From Dehalococcoidia bacterium UBA1123 (GTDB taxonomy: Bacteria > Chloroflexota > Dehalococcoidia > Lucifugimonadales > UBA1123), in assembly GCA_002313895.1 (NCBI GenBank), contig DCAW01000171.1, forward strand, positions 1-21,230: a DNA stretch of 21,230 nucleotides, written 5' to 3'. Position numbers and translations under genes: made by a program. Numbering within the stretch: position 1 is the first letter of the stretch; each line of letters opens with the position of its first letter. The notes under the pieces are model-generated. The model searched no databases and had not been told where the DNA came from. It saw only the letters and a list, made by a program, of their open reading frames with translations. This document shows, in pieces, positions 7,497 through 15,322 of this stretch.

Positions 7497-8822
7497 TTGA
7501 TCTACGAAGCTGAATCCGGAGACCTGACGCTGGTCGCAAGCGGCGACTGCATGATAACCCGCAAGCTCTCCGTATTCCGCGAGCCGAGTTTTGTCTCGCT
7601 CGTGGACATGTTCCGGAAAGCGGACGTCGGGTACACAAACCTGGAGATGCTCATGCACGACTTCGAGCACTCTCCTGGAAGCGCCGGTGGTACATTCACA
7701 GGGTCCGATCCTCGAAACTTGGAGGAATTGAAGTGGGCAGGGATCAACCTCGTGTCCACTGCCAACAACCACGCCTATGACTACGGCGAGGGCGGAGTCC
7801 TGACCAATCTGGATAACGTCCACAAGTCGGGCATTGCATATGCTGGAACAGGACGGAACACCAGCGAGGCCAGAGCGCCCGGTTACTTGGACACAGCCAA
7901 AGGTCGCGTGGCCCTGATTTCTGCTTCATCCACGTTCAGCGAGTCGGGACGGGCGCTCGACCAACGCCCTGACATCAAGGGACGCCCCGGACTCAACGCC
8001 TTGCGTTTCAGCCTGACCCACACCGTTGACAGGGACGCCTTCGACGAACTCAAACGCGTTAACCGCGAGCTTGGGTTTGAAGCGAACAATTCCGCGTTGA
8101 GGAGGTTCCGGCCTCAGGGAGCAGTTATCGAAGACACCGACACGCAGTTGGGATTCCAGGGAAATAGATTCGTGCTCGGTGAAGAATTTAAGATTTCTAG
8201 CAAACCGAACACACGAGACATGGAAGAGAATCTGAAGTGGATACGTGACGCCCGCCGGATGGCTGATTGGGTTTTCGTTGCCTTCCACTGCCACGAGAGC
8301 GGAGCCAATCGCGACGAACCACCTGAGTTCCTCACCACATTTGCCCGAGCCTGCATCGACGAAGGGGCTGACGCGTTCCTGGGCCACGGCCCGCACGTCA
8401 CCCGTGGCGTCGAGGTTTATCATGGCAAGCCCATATTTTACAGCCTGGGCAATTTCATATTTCAGAACGACACTGTGCGCTGGCAGCCAGCGTTTAACTA
8501 CGATTCGGTGAACCTAGACCACGGCTCCACGCCTGCCGATTTCTATGACGCTCGCAGCGAGAAAGACACACGAGGTTTCCCATCGGAGTCTGCATATTGG
8601 GAGAGTGTCGTAGTTCAGTGCGAGTTCAAGAAGAAAAGCTTATCGCGAGTAACGCTTCATCCCATAGATTTGGGACACGGACGCCCCAGATCTCAGAGAG
8701 GTAGGCCAGTAATGGCCGACAGCCGCCTTGCGCGAAAATCATTGGATCGGATGAGGCGTCTCTCCAAGCCATTTGGGACCGAAATCAAGGTGTCCAACAG
8801 CGTCGGCGTGATTACGGTCTAG
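7497..8822 (+). CDS. CapA-family protein (PGA_cap metallophosphatase-like)
   Basis: A 441-residue protein of the poly-gamma-glutamate capsule biosynthesis family, whose fold is a calcineurin-like metallophosphoesterase. Visible motifs are SGDCMI (15-20), STANNHAYDYG (87-97), FHCHES (263-268) and FLGHGPHVTRGVEVYHGKPIFYS in the range 294-316. The Asp, Asn and His residues of these motifs are the presumed metal ligands. The start is a TTG at 7497 with AGAGGGG shortly upstream; no in-frame ATG fits the conserved N-terminus. There is no signal peptide or membrane anchor, unlike capsule CapA, so a soluble phosphatase role is more likely than capsule export. No capB or capC genes are nearby. Confidence 0.83.
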   Translation: MIYEAESGDLTLVASGDCMITRKLSVFREPSFVSLVDMFRKADVGYTNLEMLMHDFEHSPGSAGGTFTGSDPRNLEELKWAGINLVSTANNHAYDYGEGGVLTNLDNVHKSGIAYAGTGRNTSEARAPGYLDTAKGRVALISASSTFSESGRALDQRPDIKGRPGLNALRFSLTHTVDRDAFDELKRVNRELGFEANNSALRRFRPQGAVIEDTDTQLGFQGNRFVLGEEFKISSKPNTRDMEENLKWIRDARRMADWVFVAFHCHESGANRDEPPEFLTTFARACIDEGADAFLGHGPHVTRGVEVYHGKPIFYSLGNFIFQNDTVRWQPAFNYDSVNLDHGSTPADFYDARSEKDTRGFPSESAYWESVVVQCEFKKKSLSRVTLHPIDLGHGRPRSQRGRPVMADSRLARKSLDRMRRLSKPFGTEIKVSNSVGVITV

Positions 8823-8954
8823 TCCCGTGAAGTCACTGGCCCCCTAAATTTGATGTAAAGTTAATGGGTCAATTCCGATTTACCGACAATCCCCTGGATC
8901 AATGAGCGCAATCGTTATGTCACGACATTATCCCCTTATTTCGGAGCCAGAGCC

Positions 8955-10346
8955 ATGCCACTGAGCTTCGAGTCAGCGGTGGCTCTGGCGATGGGACTTA
9001 CCGATTTTGAGCGGTCGACAACCAGTCCTGGCCACTCGTCGTTCCATCTGGAGCGGATGACGTTATTGGCCGACCGGTTGGGAGGCATCCACAAGGGAAT
9101 CCCGACCGTGCACGTTGCAGGCACCAAAGGCAAAGGCAGCACGTCGGCCATGATTACGTCGATGCTGTCGGCAGAAGGGTATCGGGTCGGGCTGTTCACC
9201 TCGCCGCACCTGCACAGCGTTGTGGAGCGTGTGAGAGTCGGTCTTGACCCGATCAGCAAAGACGAATTCGCAGATTTGATAGAGCAGTTATGGCCCGCCG
9301 TCGAGTGGGTCGGCGCGGAGGGCGGGCACAACGGTGTTACGTTCTTCGAGTTGATGACCGCAATGGCGTTTCAACACTATCACAACATCAAAGCCGATTT
9401 TCAAGTCATCGAAGTCGGATTGGGCGGCAGGCTCGACTCCACAAACATCGTTGATCCCGCGGTTTCGGTGATTACCTCCATAAGCCTCGACCACGTAGCC
9501 ACATTGGGCGACACTATCGAGCAGATCGCCCGCGAGAAGGCTGGGATAATTAAGAAAGGCAAACCCGTCATCGTAGCGCCCCAAGCGGAACCCGACGCTT
9601 TAGACGTGTTTCGTCAGGTCGCGAGGGACGCGGACGCTCCGATCGTCGAAGTTCAAAATTCTTTCAATTGGCAGAAAGAAGAATCAGCCTTGTCGGGTCA
9701 GAGCTTCACGTTGGCTGGATTGGGCCGTTCCTATCGTTTGTGGACTCCGTTGCTCGGAGATTACCAGTTGGAGAATGCCGCGTCTGCTGTTGCGACGGCT
9801 AACACGCTGAACGATGCGGGGTTCTCGGTGTCCGAATCCAGCATCGTCAAAGGATTCAAAGACGTCCGTTGGCCCGGTCGATTGGAAGCGTTTGAACATA
9901 AAGGGCGCAGCGTCGTCGTCGACGGGGCCCACAATCCATACTCGGTGACTCGGCTTGTCAAAACCCTGGGGGAATACGTCGATCTGGAAGGCCGGGTCAT
10001 TCTGGTGTTCGCCGCGCTGGGTGGACACTCTGCGGAAGGCATGTTGTCGGCTCTGGCGCCGTTGGAACCGGCAGCGATTATCGTGAGATCGCGTCATCCA
10101 AGATCGGCAGACCCAACCAACGCCGCCGAAACAGCCCGAAAGCTTGGCATCGAAGTCGCTGTAACGTCCGACACCGTCAGTGGCGGATTCGATCAGGCCA
10201 TCGAAATGTCTGAGCCTGGCGACCTGATACTCTGCACTGGTTCGCTATCCGTCGCCTCTGAGGTTCTGGAGGAACTGAGAGATATAGAGCCTGAAATTTA
10301 TCCGAATCTGAGACCCTCGACAGACTCCACGCTGACTCCCATATGA
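8955..10346 (+). CDS. folC: Folylpolyglutamate synthase / dihydrofolate synthase
   Basis: A 463-residue Mur-ligase-family enzyme that adds glutamate to folates (and may make dihydrofolate from dihydropteroate), using ATP in the cytoplasm. The P-loop is GTKGKGST (56-63), preceded by the family's HVA. FTSPHLHSVVERVRV (81-95), EVGLGGRLDSTN (153-164) and SLDHVATLGDT (177-187) follow. REKAGIIK contains the lysine (K195) that is carbamylated in this family. DGAHNPYS marks the C-terminal ligase domain. GGAG lies 8 bases before the ATG. Length is slightly above the usual 420-440. fabF follows after 55 bases, so a two-gene operon is likely. Confidence 0.93.
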   Translation: MPLSFESAVALAMGLTDFERSTTSPGHSSFHLERMTLLADRLGGIHKGIPTVHVAGTKGKGSTSAMITSMLSAEGYRVGLFTSPHLHSVVERVRVGLDPISKDEFADLIEQLWPAVEWVGAEGGHNGVTFFELMTAMAFQHYHNIKADFQVIEVGLGGRLDSTNIVDPAVSVITSISLDHVATLGDTIEQIAREKAGIIKKGKPVIVAPQAEPDALDVFRQVARDADAPIVEVQNSFNWQKEESALSGQSFTLAGLGRSYRLWTPLLGDYQLENAASAVATANTLNDAGFSVSESSIVKGFKDVRWPGRLEAFEHKGRSVVVDGAHNPYSVTRLVKTLGEYVDLEGRVILVFAALGGHSAEGMLSALAPLEPAAIIVRSRHPRSADPTNAAETARKLGIEVAVTSDTVSGGFDQAIEMSEPGDLILCTGSLSVASEVLEELRDIEPEIYPNLRPSTDSTLTPI

Positions 10347-10401
10347 TGGTAGGCTCAGATATGATACAAAATAGAAACACTTAAATCTGGAGCATCTAGC
10401 A

Positions 10402-11652
10402 ATGAAAAACGACGTACCCAGAGTTGTAATTACTGGCATGGGAGTTATGTCCCCCCTCGGCGAGTCAGTTGAGGACTACTGGGATGGTCTGGTGAACGGC
10501 AGGTCTGGCATTAGCGAGATGACCCTCGTCGATCCATCGGGATTCCCTTGCAAGATTTCAGGCGAAGTCAGCGGATTTGACCCAGTCCAGTATATCGACA
10601 AGCGAGATGCTCGACGCATGGCCCGGTTCTCGCAATTGGCTGTGGCCGCCGCCGGGGTCGCGATAGAAGATTCCGGTCTCGATATGTCCAAAGAGGACGT
10701 TGAGCGCATCGGCGTTGTGATGGGCAATGGCAACGGCGGGTTCCCGACCACCGATGACCAGGCGCGCGTCATGGTCAAGCGAGGCGGGATGAAAATCAGT
10801 CCGTTCTTCATCCCGATGGTCCTACCCAATATGGCGGCAGCCAACGTGAGCCGAATTTACGGCGTCAAAGGTTACACGAACACGGTTGTGACCGCATGCG
10901 CGGCTGGGACCCAGGCTATTGGCGAGGCTGCGGTTGTCATTCAACGAGGGGTTTCAGACGTCGTGGTTAGCGGAGGTTGCGAGGCAGGGATTTGCGAACT
11001 TGGCCTCGGTGGATTCAACGTTATAAAGGCTCTTAGCCGCTACACCGAAAACCCTGCAAACGCTAGCCGGCCGTTCGACTCGCACCGAGACGGTTTTGTG
11101 CCTGCGGAGGGCGCTGGAATTCTCGTGATGGAAAGCCTGGAGCATGCAGTAAACAGAGGAGCGAACATACTCGCTGAATTCGTGGGTTACGGCGTGTCAT
11201 CAGACGCCTTCCACGCTGTTCAGCCGGAGGAGGATGGTTCCGGCGCGGCTCGCGCAATTCGATGGGCGCTGGAGGATGCGGACCTGCAACCCCAGGACAT
11301 CAGTTACATCAACGCCCACGGCACATCGACTCCGATAAATGACCGCGTTGAGACATTGGCGATCAAGAAAGCTTTTGGAGAGTATGCGTACAAGGTTCCA
11401 ATAAGCTCGTCCAAATCAATGATCGGTCACGCGCTCGGCGGCGCCGGGGCGCTGGAGGCTATCGCCAGCATCAAGACGATTGAGTCTGGGATGATCCACC
11501 CGACGATAAACTTAGAAACTCCTGACCCGGACTGCGACCTTGATTACGTGCCCAACGAGGCCCGTGAAGCTAACGTTGACGCCGTGTTGTCCAACAACTT
11601 CGGTTTTGGCGGCCAGAACGCATGCGCGATTTTCCGTCGTTTCGAGGAGTAG
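10402..11652 (+). CDS. fabF: Beta-ketoacyl-ACP synthase II
   Basis: A 416-residue condensing enzyme of fatty acid elongation: it condenses malonyl-ACP with acyl-ACP. The catalytic triad is complete: C166 in TACAAGTQAIGEA, H306 in INAHGTST and H343 in MIGHALGGAGA, with the conserved K338 just before the last. The C-terminal gating loop reads NNFGFGGQNA. Length and motif order match FabF rather than FabB (about 406) or FabH. GGAG lies about 11 bases before the ATG. A strong terminator follows 25 bases after the stop. No other fab genes are in view. Confidence 0.94.
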   Translation: MKNDVPRVVITGMGVMSPLGESVEDYWDGLVNGRSGISEMTLVDPSGFPCKISGEVSGFDPVQYIDKRDARRMARFSQLAVAAAGVAIEDSGLDMSKEDVERIGVVMGNGNGGFPTTDDQARVMVKRGGMKISPFFIPMVLPNMAAANVSRIYGVKGYTNTVVTACAAGTQAIGEAAVVIQRGVSDVVVSGGCEAGICELGLGGFNVIKALSRYTENPANASRPFDSHRDGFVPAEGAGILVMESLEHAVNRGANILAEFVGYGVSSDAFHAVQPEEDGSGAARAIRWALEDADLQPQDISYINAHGTSTPINDRVETLAIKKAFGEYAYKVPISSSKSMIGHALGGAGALEAIASIKTIESGMIHPTINLETPDPDCDLDYVPNEAREANVDAVLSNNFGFGGQNACAIFRRFEE

Positions 11653-11676
11653 TCGAACCGAATCCCATCAGAACGG

Positions 11677-11716
11677 AAAAAGGACGCCCACCCGAAATCC
11701 AGGGAGCGTCCTTTTT
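11677..11716. terminator. Bidirectional intrinsic terminator between fabF and the SWIM gene
   Basis: AAAAAGGACGC (11677-11687) and GCGTCCTTTTT (11706-11716) form a perfect 11-bp stem with an 18-base loop. The stem starts in an A run and ends in a T run, so it can end transcription on both strands, serving convergent fabF and the SWIM-domain gene. Confidence 0.88.
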
Positions 11717-11780
11717 GATATTTCATTAACGATTTGGCTTCAATTCCAGACAGATTCTGGATTCTAACCCTGCTGAGAAA

Positions 11781-12026
11781 CTAGGAAGCCACGGCCTCTG
11801 TAGATACCATGCCTTCCAGCATTATTTGCATTGCCATTACGTGAGTGCAATTTTCTCGACCGACGTAATAGTCACAATCGCAGTGCCACTGCTCGCCTTC
11901 ATAAGTGATCGTATGGTTGCCGTTGTCGCCTCGAAATTCCGCCTGATAGGTCTTGATCTTGATCCGGTCGGGCTGAACCGCGTAATCTTTGGCCTTCTCG
12001 ATCTTCTTCATGAAGCTTGGGTCCAT
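11781..12026 (-). CDS. Small SWIM zinc-finger protein
   Basis: An 81-residue protein whose core is WHCDCDYYVGRENCTHVMAM, giving the SWIM signature C49-x-C51-x8-C60-x-H62. SWIM fingers bind zinc and mediate DNA or protein contacts. Here the domain is almost the whole protein, preceded by a short beta-rich stretch (IKIKTYQAEFRGDNG). SWIM domains are usually found inside larger SNF2 helicases or MuDR transposases; a free-standing form is less described. AGGAGG lies 10 bases before the ATG, and a promoter is visible at 12085-12114. It is not a fragment: start signal, promoter and terminator are all present. Confidence 0.82.
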   Translation of the reverse strand: MDPSFMKKIEKAKDYAVQPDRIKIKTYQAEFRGDNGNHTITYEGEQWHCDCDYYVGRENCTHVMAMQIMLEGMVSTEAVAS

Positions 12027-12055
12027 TTGTTTTGGTCCTCCTCAGCGTGCGTGAC

Positions 12056-12072
12056 AAGGTTACCGTGACCTT
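12056..12072. promoter_or_regulatory. Candidate operator: 17-base pseudo-palindrome at the SWIM-gene transcription start
   Basis: AAGGTTAC-C-GTGACCTT has arms matching at 7 of 8 positions. It lies just downstream of the predicted start of transcription (about 12078) and before the ribosome site, where a bound repressor would block transcription. The binding factor is unknown. Confidence 0.4.
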
Positions 12073-12084
12073 TGTTACTGAAAA

Positions 12085-12114
12085 TTGTACCGCCCCGTTG
12101 GAGGCCCAGTCAAT
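12085..12114 (-). promoter_or_regulatory. Sigma70-type promoter for the SWIM gene
   Basis: Minus strand: TTGACT (12109-12114), an 18-base spacer, and TACAAT (12085-12090). This gives a leader of roughly 50 bases. Confidence 0.6.
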
Positions 12115-12152
12115 CACGAAAGCATGTATTTTGCATGAGTGTCAGCATGCCG

Positions 12153-12182
12153 TTGCTCTTCGTCTGACCAAGATGATATATT
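12153..12182 (+). promoter_or_regulatory. Possible extended -10 promoter for the formyltransferase operon
   Basis: TTGCTC (12153-12158), an 18-base spacer, and TATATT (12177-12182) preceded by TGA, the extended -10 form. Transcription would start near 12189, about 160 bases before the ATG at 12350. Confidence 0.4.
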
Positions 12183-12349
12183 CGGTACCGGATCGAGAAT
12201 TGTTAATGCTCAATTTGTAAGAAAAACGGCCTGACGACCTTGGCATGAAAGGCGGCAACCCAGTGGCAGGAGCTTTTGAGTTCATGTCACCGCGGCTCAG
12301 GCCTGAATACGGATTAAAACCGTCGGCAGACGCGGGAGGAACAGATAAC

Positions 12350-13282
12350 ATGGCAGGAAACCTACGAATCGTGGTGATAGGGCAGGCGGCGTTTGGAGAG
12401 AAGGTAGTTGATGCACTGGTGGAAAAGGGCGAGAACGTCGTTGGCGTGTTCTGTTCGCCCGACGCAGAGGGTCGGCCAGCCGACCCGATCAAACAGGCCG
12501 CTGAAAAACACAACATTCCTGTATTCCAGTTCCGTCGGATGCGACGGAAAGTGGCAATCGACGCCTTTTTGGAATTGAACACAGACCTGTGTGTCATGGC
12601 CTTCGTTACCGATATAGTGCCTGACGCAATCCTGGAGGCGCCGACCAAAGGGACGATCCAGTATCATCCGTCACTGCTTCCTAAGCACCGTGGGCCAAGT
12701 TCAATAAACTGGCCTATAGTCGAAGGCGAGACCAAGACCGGTCTCACGATATTCTGGCCCGATGCTGGATTGGACACCGGTCCTGTTCTTTTGCAAAAAG
12801 AGGTCGAGATTACTCCAGATGACACGCTAGGAACGGTGTACTTCGGAAAGCTGTTCGATCTGGGCGTTGACGCAATGATTGAGGCGGTCCAAATGGTGAC
12901 TGACGGCACGGCTCCCAGCGTCGCGCAAGATGAGTCGGAGGCGACTTACGAGGGATGGTGCCGTGCCGAGAATGTTGTGATCGACTGGAGCAAGTCAGCC
13001 AGCGACGTCTACAATATGATTCGAGGCGGCGATCCCAGTCCGGGAGCCAACTCCACTTTCAACGGCGCCGCAATTGGTTTCTTCAAGGCCGGCAAAATGG
13101 ATGGAGACACGGGTCGACCTGCTGGCGAGGTTGTGGAGATCGCCGACGACGGATTCCGCATCGCGGCAGATGGTGGTTCCATCTGGATTGGCCGCGTCCA
13201 GCAGGAGGGCCAGCGAAAGGTCATGGCGCTAGAGTGGGTTGAGTCTGTGGGACTGACCGAAGGCGCGAATTTCGGTTCCTGA
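12350..13282 (+). CDS. Stand-alone 10-formyltetrahydrofolate hydrolase-like protein (FDH N-terminal domain type)
   Basis: A 310-residue formyl-transfer protein. The N-terminal Rossmann-like domain reads LRIVVIGQAAFGEKV, then VVGVFCSPD and ADPIKQAAEKHNIPVFQF. The active site is YHPSLLPKHRGPSSINW with H106, followed by DAGLDTG with D142. This pattern and length match the N-terminal hydrolase domain of 10-formyl-THF dehydrogenase (ALDH1L1) more closely than Met-tRNA formyltransferase, which has Asn before His-x-SLLP; here that position is Gln (IQYH). The C-terminal domain continues through ATYEGW to residue 310. The ATG at 12350 has GGGAGG 10 bases upstream; an upstream in-frame ATG at 12245 lacks one. 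Probable role: releasing THF and formate from 10-formyl-THF, or formyl transfer to an unknown acceptor. Confidence 0.82.
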   Translation: MAGNLRIVVIGQAAFGEKVVDALVEKGENVVGVFCSPDAEGRPADPIKQAAEKHNIPVFQFRRMRRKVAIDAFLELNTDLCVMAFVTDIVPDAILEAPTKGTIQYHPSLLPKHRGPSSINWPIVEGETKTGLTIFWPDAGLDTGPVLLQKEVEITPDDTLGTVYFGKLFDLGVDAMIEAVQMVTDGTAPSVAQDESEATYEGWCRAENVVIDWSKSASDVYNMIRGGDPSPGANSTFNGAAIGFFKAGKMDGDTGRPAGEVVEIADDGFRIAADGGSIWIGRVQQEGQRKVMALEWVESVGLTEGANFGS

Positions 13283-13308
13283 TCCGTCGCCCTCCGAGAA
13301 ACAATCCT

Positions 13309-14634
13309 ATGAGCGAAATAATTTGGACTGATGTTGGACGCGATACTGCCAGACTGCTGAGTCGCTACATCCAGATCGACACTACAAACCCTCCAGGAAA
13401 TGAGCGAAAATCCGCTGACTTCCTAGAGGGTTTCCTTTCGTCTCGCTCCGTTCAGTCGACGATATACACGCCGGCCCCTGGGCGCGCAAATTTGTTGGCG
13501 AAACTGGAAGGTGACGGTTCCGAAAGGCCGATCATGCTGCTGCATCACATGGACGTGGTTCCCGCGAATACTGAGAGATGGGCCGAGGAACCGTTCTCAG
13601 GAACGCTCGCCTACGGGCATGTCATGGGTAGAGGGGCGATCGATGACAAAGGTCTGGGAGTCATGCAGTTGATGGCATTCGGCCTGTTGAAAGACAGCGG
13701 TGTCACTCTCAAGCGTGACGTGTTGATGCTGGCGGTCAGCGACGAGGAATTGGGCGGGAAGTGCGGCGCTCAATGGATGGTTAAAAATCATTGGCCTGAC
13801 ATTCAGTGCGAGTTCGTGTGGGACGAAGGAGGAACGGGAACTCTGGGTATCATGGGAGACCGGCCAGTGTTCGCAGTGTCCGTCGCTGAAAAGAGGGGCA
13901 TGATCGTGCAACTCATGGCGAAGGGAGCAGGCGGACATGGCTCATTTTCTGCGAACTCCCCCTTGAATCGGATGGTGTCGGCCCTCAATCGACTGAAATC
14001 CAGTCAATGGCCGGTGCAGTTTGGCGAGGTCACAAAGTCGTTTCTTCGCAACGTTTCTGAGACTCAAAGCTTCCCATCGTCTTGGCTGGTTCGTAACGCT
14101 TCCATGCCTCTGTTCAGGTCATTCATGGTCAAAAAACTGGCTTCGATCCCAGTGATAAATGCCATGCTGAGGGACACCGTGACGGTGACCAGCGTGCAAT
14201 CGGGCGCTGGAATGAACGTCGCCCCGGACTCTGCGAGCGCGAGGTTGGATGTCAGATTGCTACCGACGACCGAAAAGTCTGAGTTCTTGAGGAAGTTGAA
14301 GTCCGTTCTTGGAGATGATTCGATATTGATTGAAAGCGCCGAGCCGCCACCGAAGATCGGGTCATCAGCAATGGACTCGGAGTTTTATGAAACGTTGGCT
14401 CGTGTGATCTATCGAAGAGTCCCTCAGTCAATCGTCACGCCGATTCAAACTCCGGCGGGAACGGATTCCAGGTTTTTCCGACAGAAAGGCGCTCAGGCAT
14501 ACGGTCTGTTGCCGGCGGTTCTCACTCAGGCAGACCTGGACACAATGCACGGTGTGGACGAACGAATTTCGATAGCGAATCTGGAATTGGGAACTCGGAT
14601 CATATACGAGACGCTGTTGGAGTTGTGCGCGTAA
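13309..14634 (+). CDS. M20-family metallopeptidase (acetylornithine deacetylase/succinyl-diaminopimelate desuccinylase-like)
   Basis: A 441-residue two-zinc amidohydrolase with the full ligand set. H80 and D82 are in LLHHMDVVP, D112 in GRGAIDDKG, and E146/E147 in SDEELGG are the catalytic base and a metal ligand. A further acid is E173 in VWDEGG, and H414 is in TMHGVDERI. A dimerisation lid domain sits between (about residues 190-310). The N-terminal IQIDTTNPPGNE motif is standard for the family. It starts 26 bases after the formyl-THF hydrolase-like gene with only a weak ribosome site, so they are probably one operon. The substrate is not defined: dipeptides, N-acyl amino acids or carbamoyl compounds are all possible. 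Confidence 0.88.
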   Translation: MSEIIWTDVGRDTARLLSRYIQIDTTNPPGNERKSADFLEGFLSSRSVQSTIYTPAPGRANLLAKLEGDGSERPIMLLHHMDVVPANTERWAEEPFSGTLAYGHVMGRGAIDDKGLGVMQLMAFGLLKDSGVTLKRDVLMLAVSDEELGGKCGAQWMVKNHWPDIQCEFVWDEGGTGTLGIMGDRPVFAVSVAEKRGMIVQLMAKGAGGHGSFSANSPLNRMVSALNRLKSSQWPVQFGEVTKSFLRNVSETQSFPSSWLVRNASMPLFRSFMVKKLASIPVINAMLRDTVTVTSVQSGAGMNVAPDSASARLDVRLLPTTEKSEFLRKLKSVLGDDSILIESAEPPPKIGSSAMDSEFYETLARVIYRRVPQSIVTPIQTPAGTDSRFFRQKGAQAYGLLPAVLTQADLDTMHGVDERISIANLELGTRIIYETLLELCA

Positions 14635-14647
14635 AAAGCCAGAATTC

Positions 14648-15100
14648 CTATTCCAGCGTTTCGGATTCCAGCACCTTCGAGAGTGAGCGGTCCAACGCCT
14701 GGAGTTCGAGATCGTCAAGCCGGTCCAAGAAGTGATTTCCCACGCCCCGAAGATGCCCTGGTTTCGCCAATTGGAGCGTATCCCTGCCCCGTGGAGTCAT
14801 GACCGCGTACGTTCCGCGTCGGTCGTGAGGGCACGGCGCTCTGGACACCAAGCCGGACTTCGCCATGCGGTCGACCAACCGGGTCAGCCCACTGCGACTC
14901 AGCAAGACCGATTCTGCCAGTTCCTGCATCCGGAGCCTACCCTCTGGCGCGTCGTCCAGGTGGGCGAGAATGTCATACCAGGTAAGCGGAAGCTCCTGAT
15001 CATCCATCATCTCGCGTTCCAGTACGCGCATCAGTTTCGTGTGGGCCTGAAGGAAAGCGCGCCAGGCGGCCAGCTTGTCCTCTTTAGTCATGGAGTTCAT
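14648..15100 (-). CDS. MarR-family transcriptional regulator
   Basis: A 150-residue winged-helix protein. Residues 39-105 span the DNA-binding domain: LTWYDILAHLDDAPEG, the recognition-helix region LLSRSGLTRLVDRMAKSGLV, and the wing DRRGTYAVMTPRG. Flanking helices would form the dimer interface. The ATG at 15100 has no ribosome site, and the predicted -10 ends only 6 bases before it, so the message may be leaderless. A second ATG lies three codons in. A dyad operator overlaps its promoter, which suggests autoregulation. It converges with the M20 gene (13 bases apart) and is divergent from the PIG-L deacetylase, the likely second target. Ligand unknown. Confidence 0.88.
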   Translation of the reverse strand: MNSMTKEDKLAAWRAFLQAHTKLMRVLEREMMDDQELPLTWYDILAHLDDAPEGRLRMQELAESVLLSRSGLTRLVDRMAKSGLVSRAPCPHDRRGTYAVMTPRGRDTLQLAKPGHLRGVGNHFLDRLDDLELQALDRSLSKVLESETLE

Positions 15101-15106
15101 GCTTTG

Positions 15107-15135
15107 ATAATAACATAGCGAAATTGCATCAACAA
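15107..15135 (-). promoter_or_regulatory. Promoter of the MarR gene, predicting a leaderless transcript
   Basis: Minus strand: TTGTTG (15130-15135), a 17-base spacer, TATTAT (15107-15112), then 6 bases and the ATG. Transcription would begin at or next to the A of the start codon. Confidence 0.55.
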
Positions 15136-15151
15136 TAGTTGATTATGCAAT
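15123..15151. promoter_or_regulatory. Dyad operator for the MarR regulator
   Basis: Nested inverted repeats: the inner ATCAAC-AATA-GTTGAT (15128-15143) is perfect, and an outer ATTGCAT (15123-15129) pairs with ATGCAAT (15145-15151). The site covers the -35 of the marR promoter, as expected for an autorepressed MarR gene. It lies about 170 bases before the PIG-L start. Confidence 0.65.
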
Positions 15152-15322
15152 CATGTGCGTCAAAAAGGGCCGTTAGCTATGGCGCAATGCTCTATAGAAT
15201 AGTGATAATGAGTCCAGCGATTTTGCGAAAAGTCGAATCCGTCGGATTCGCGTTCAAACCGCTTCCAAATGGCAAACTGGCAGTCGGTTGAACGCTGACC
15301 CACGGGAACTAGGACAATATTA

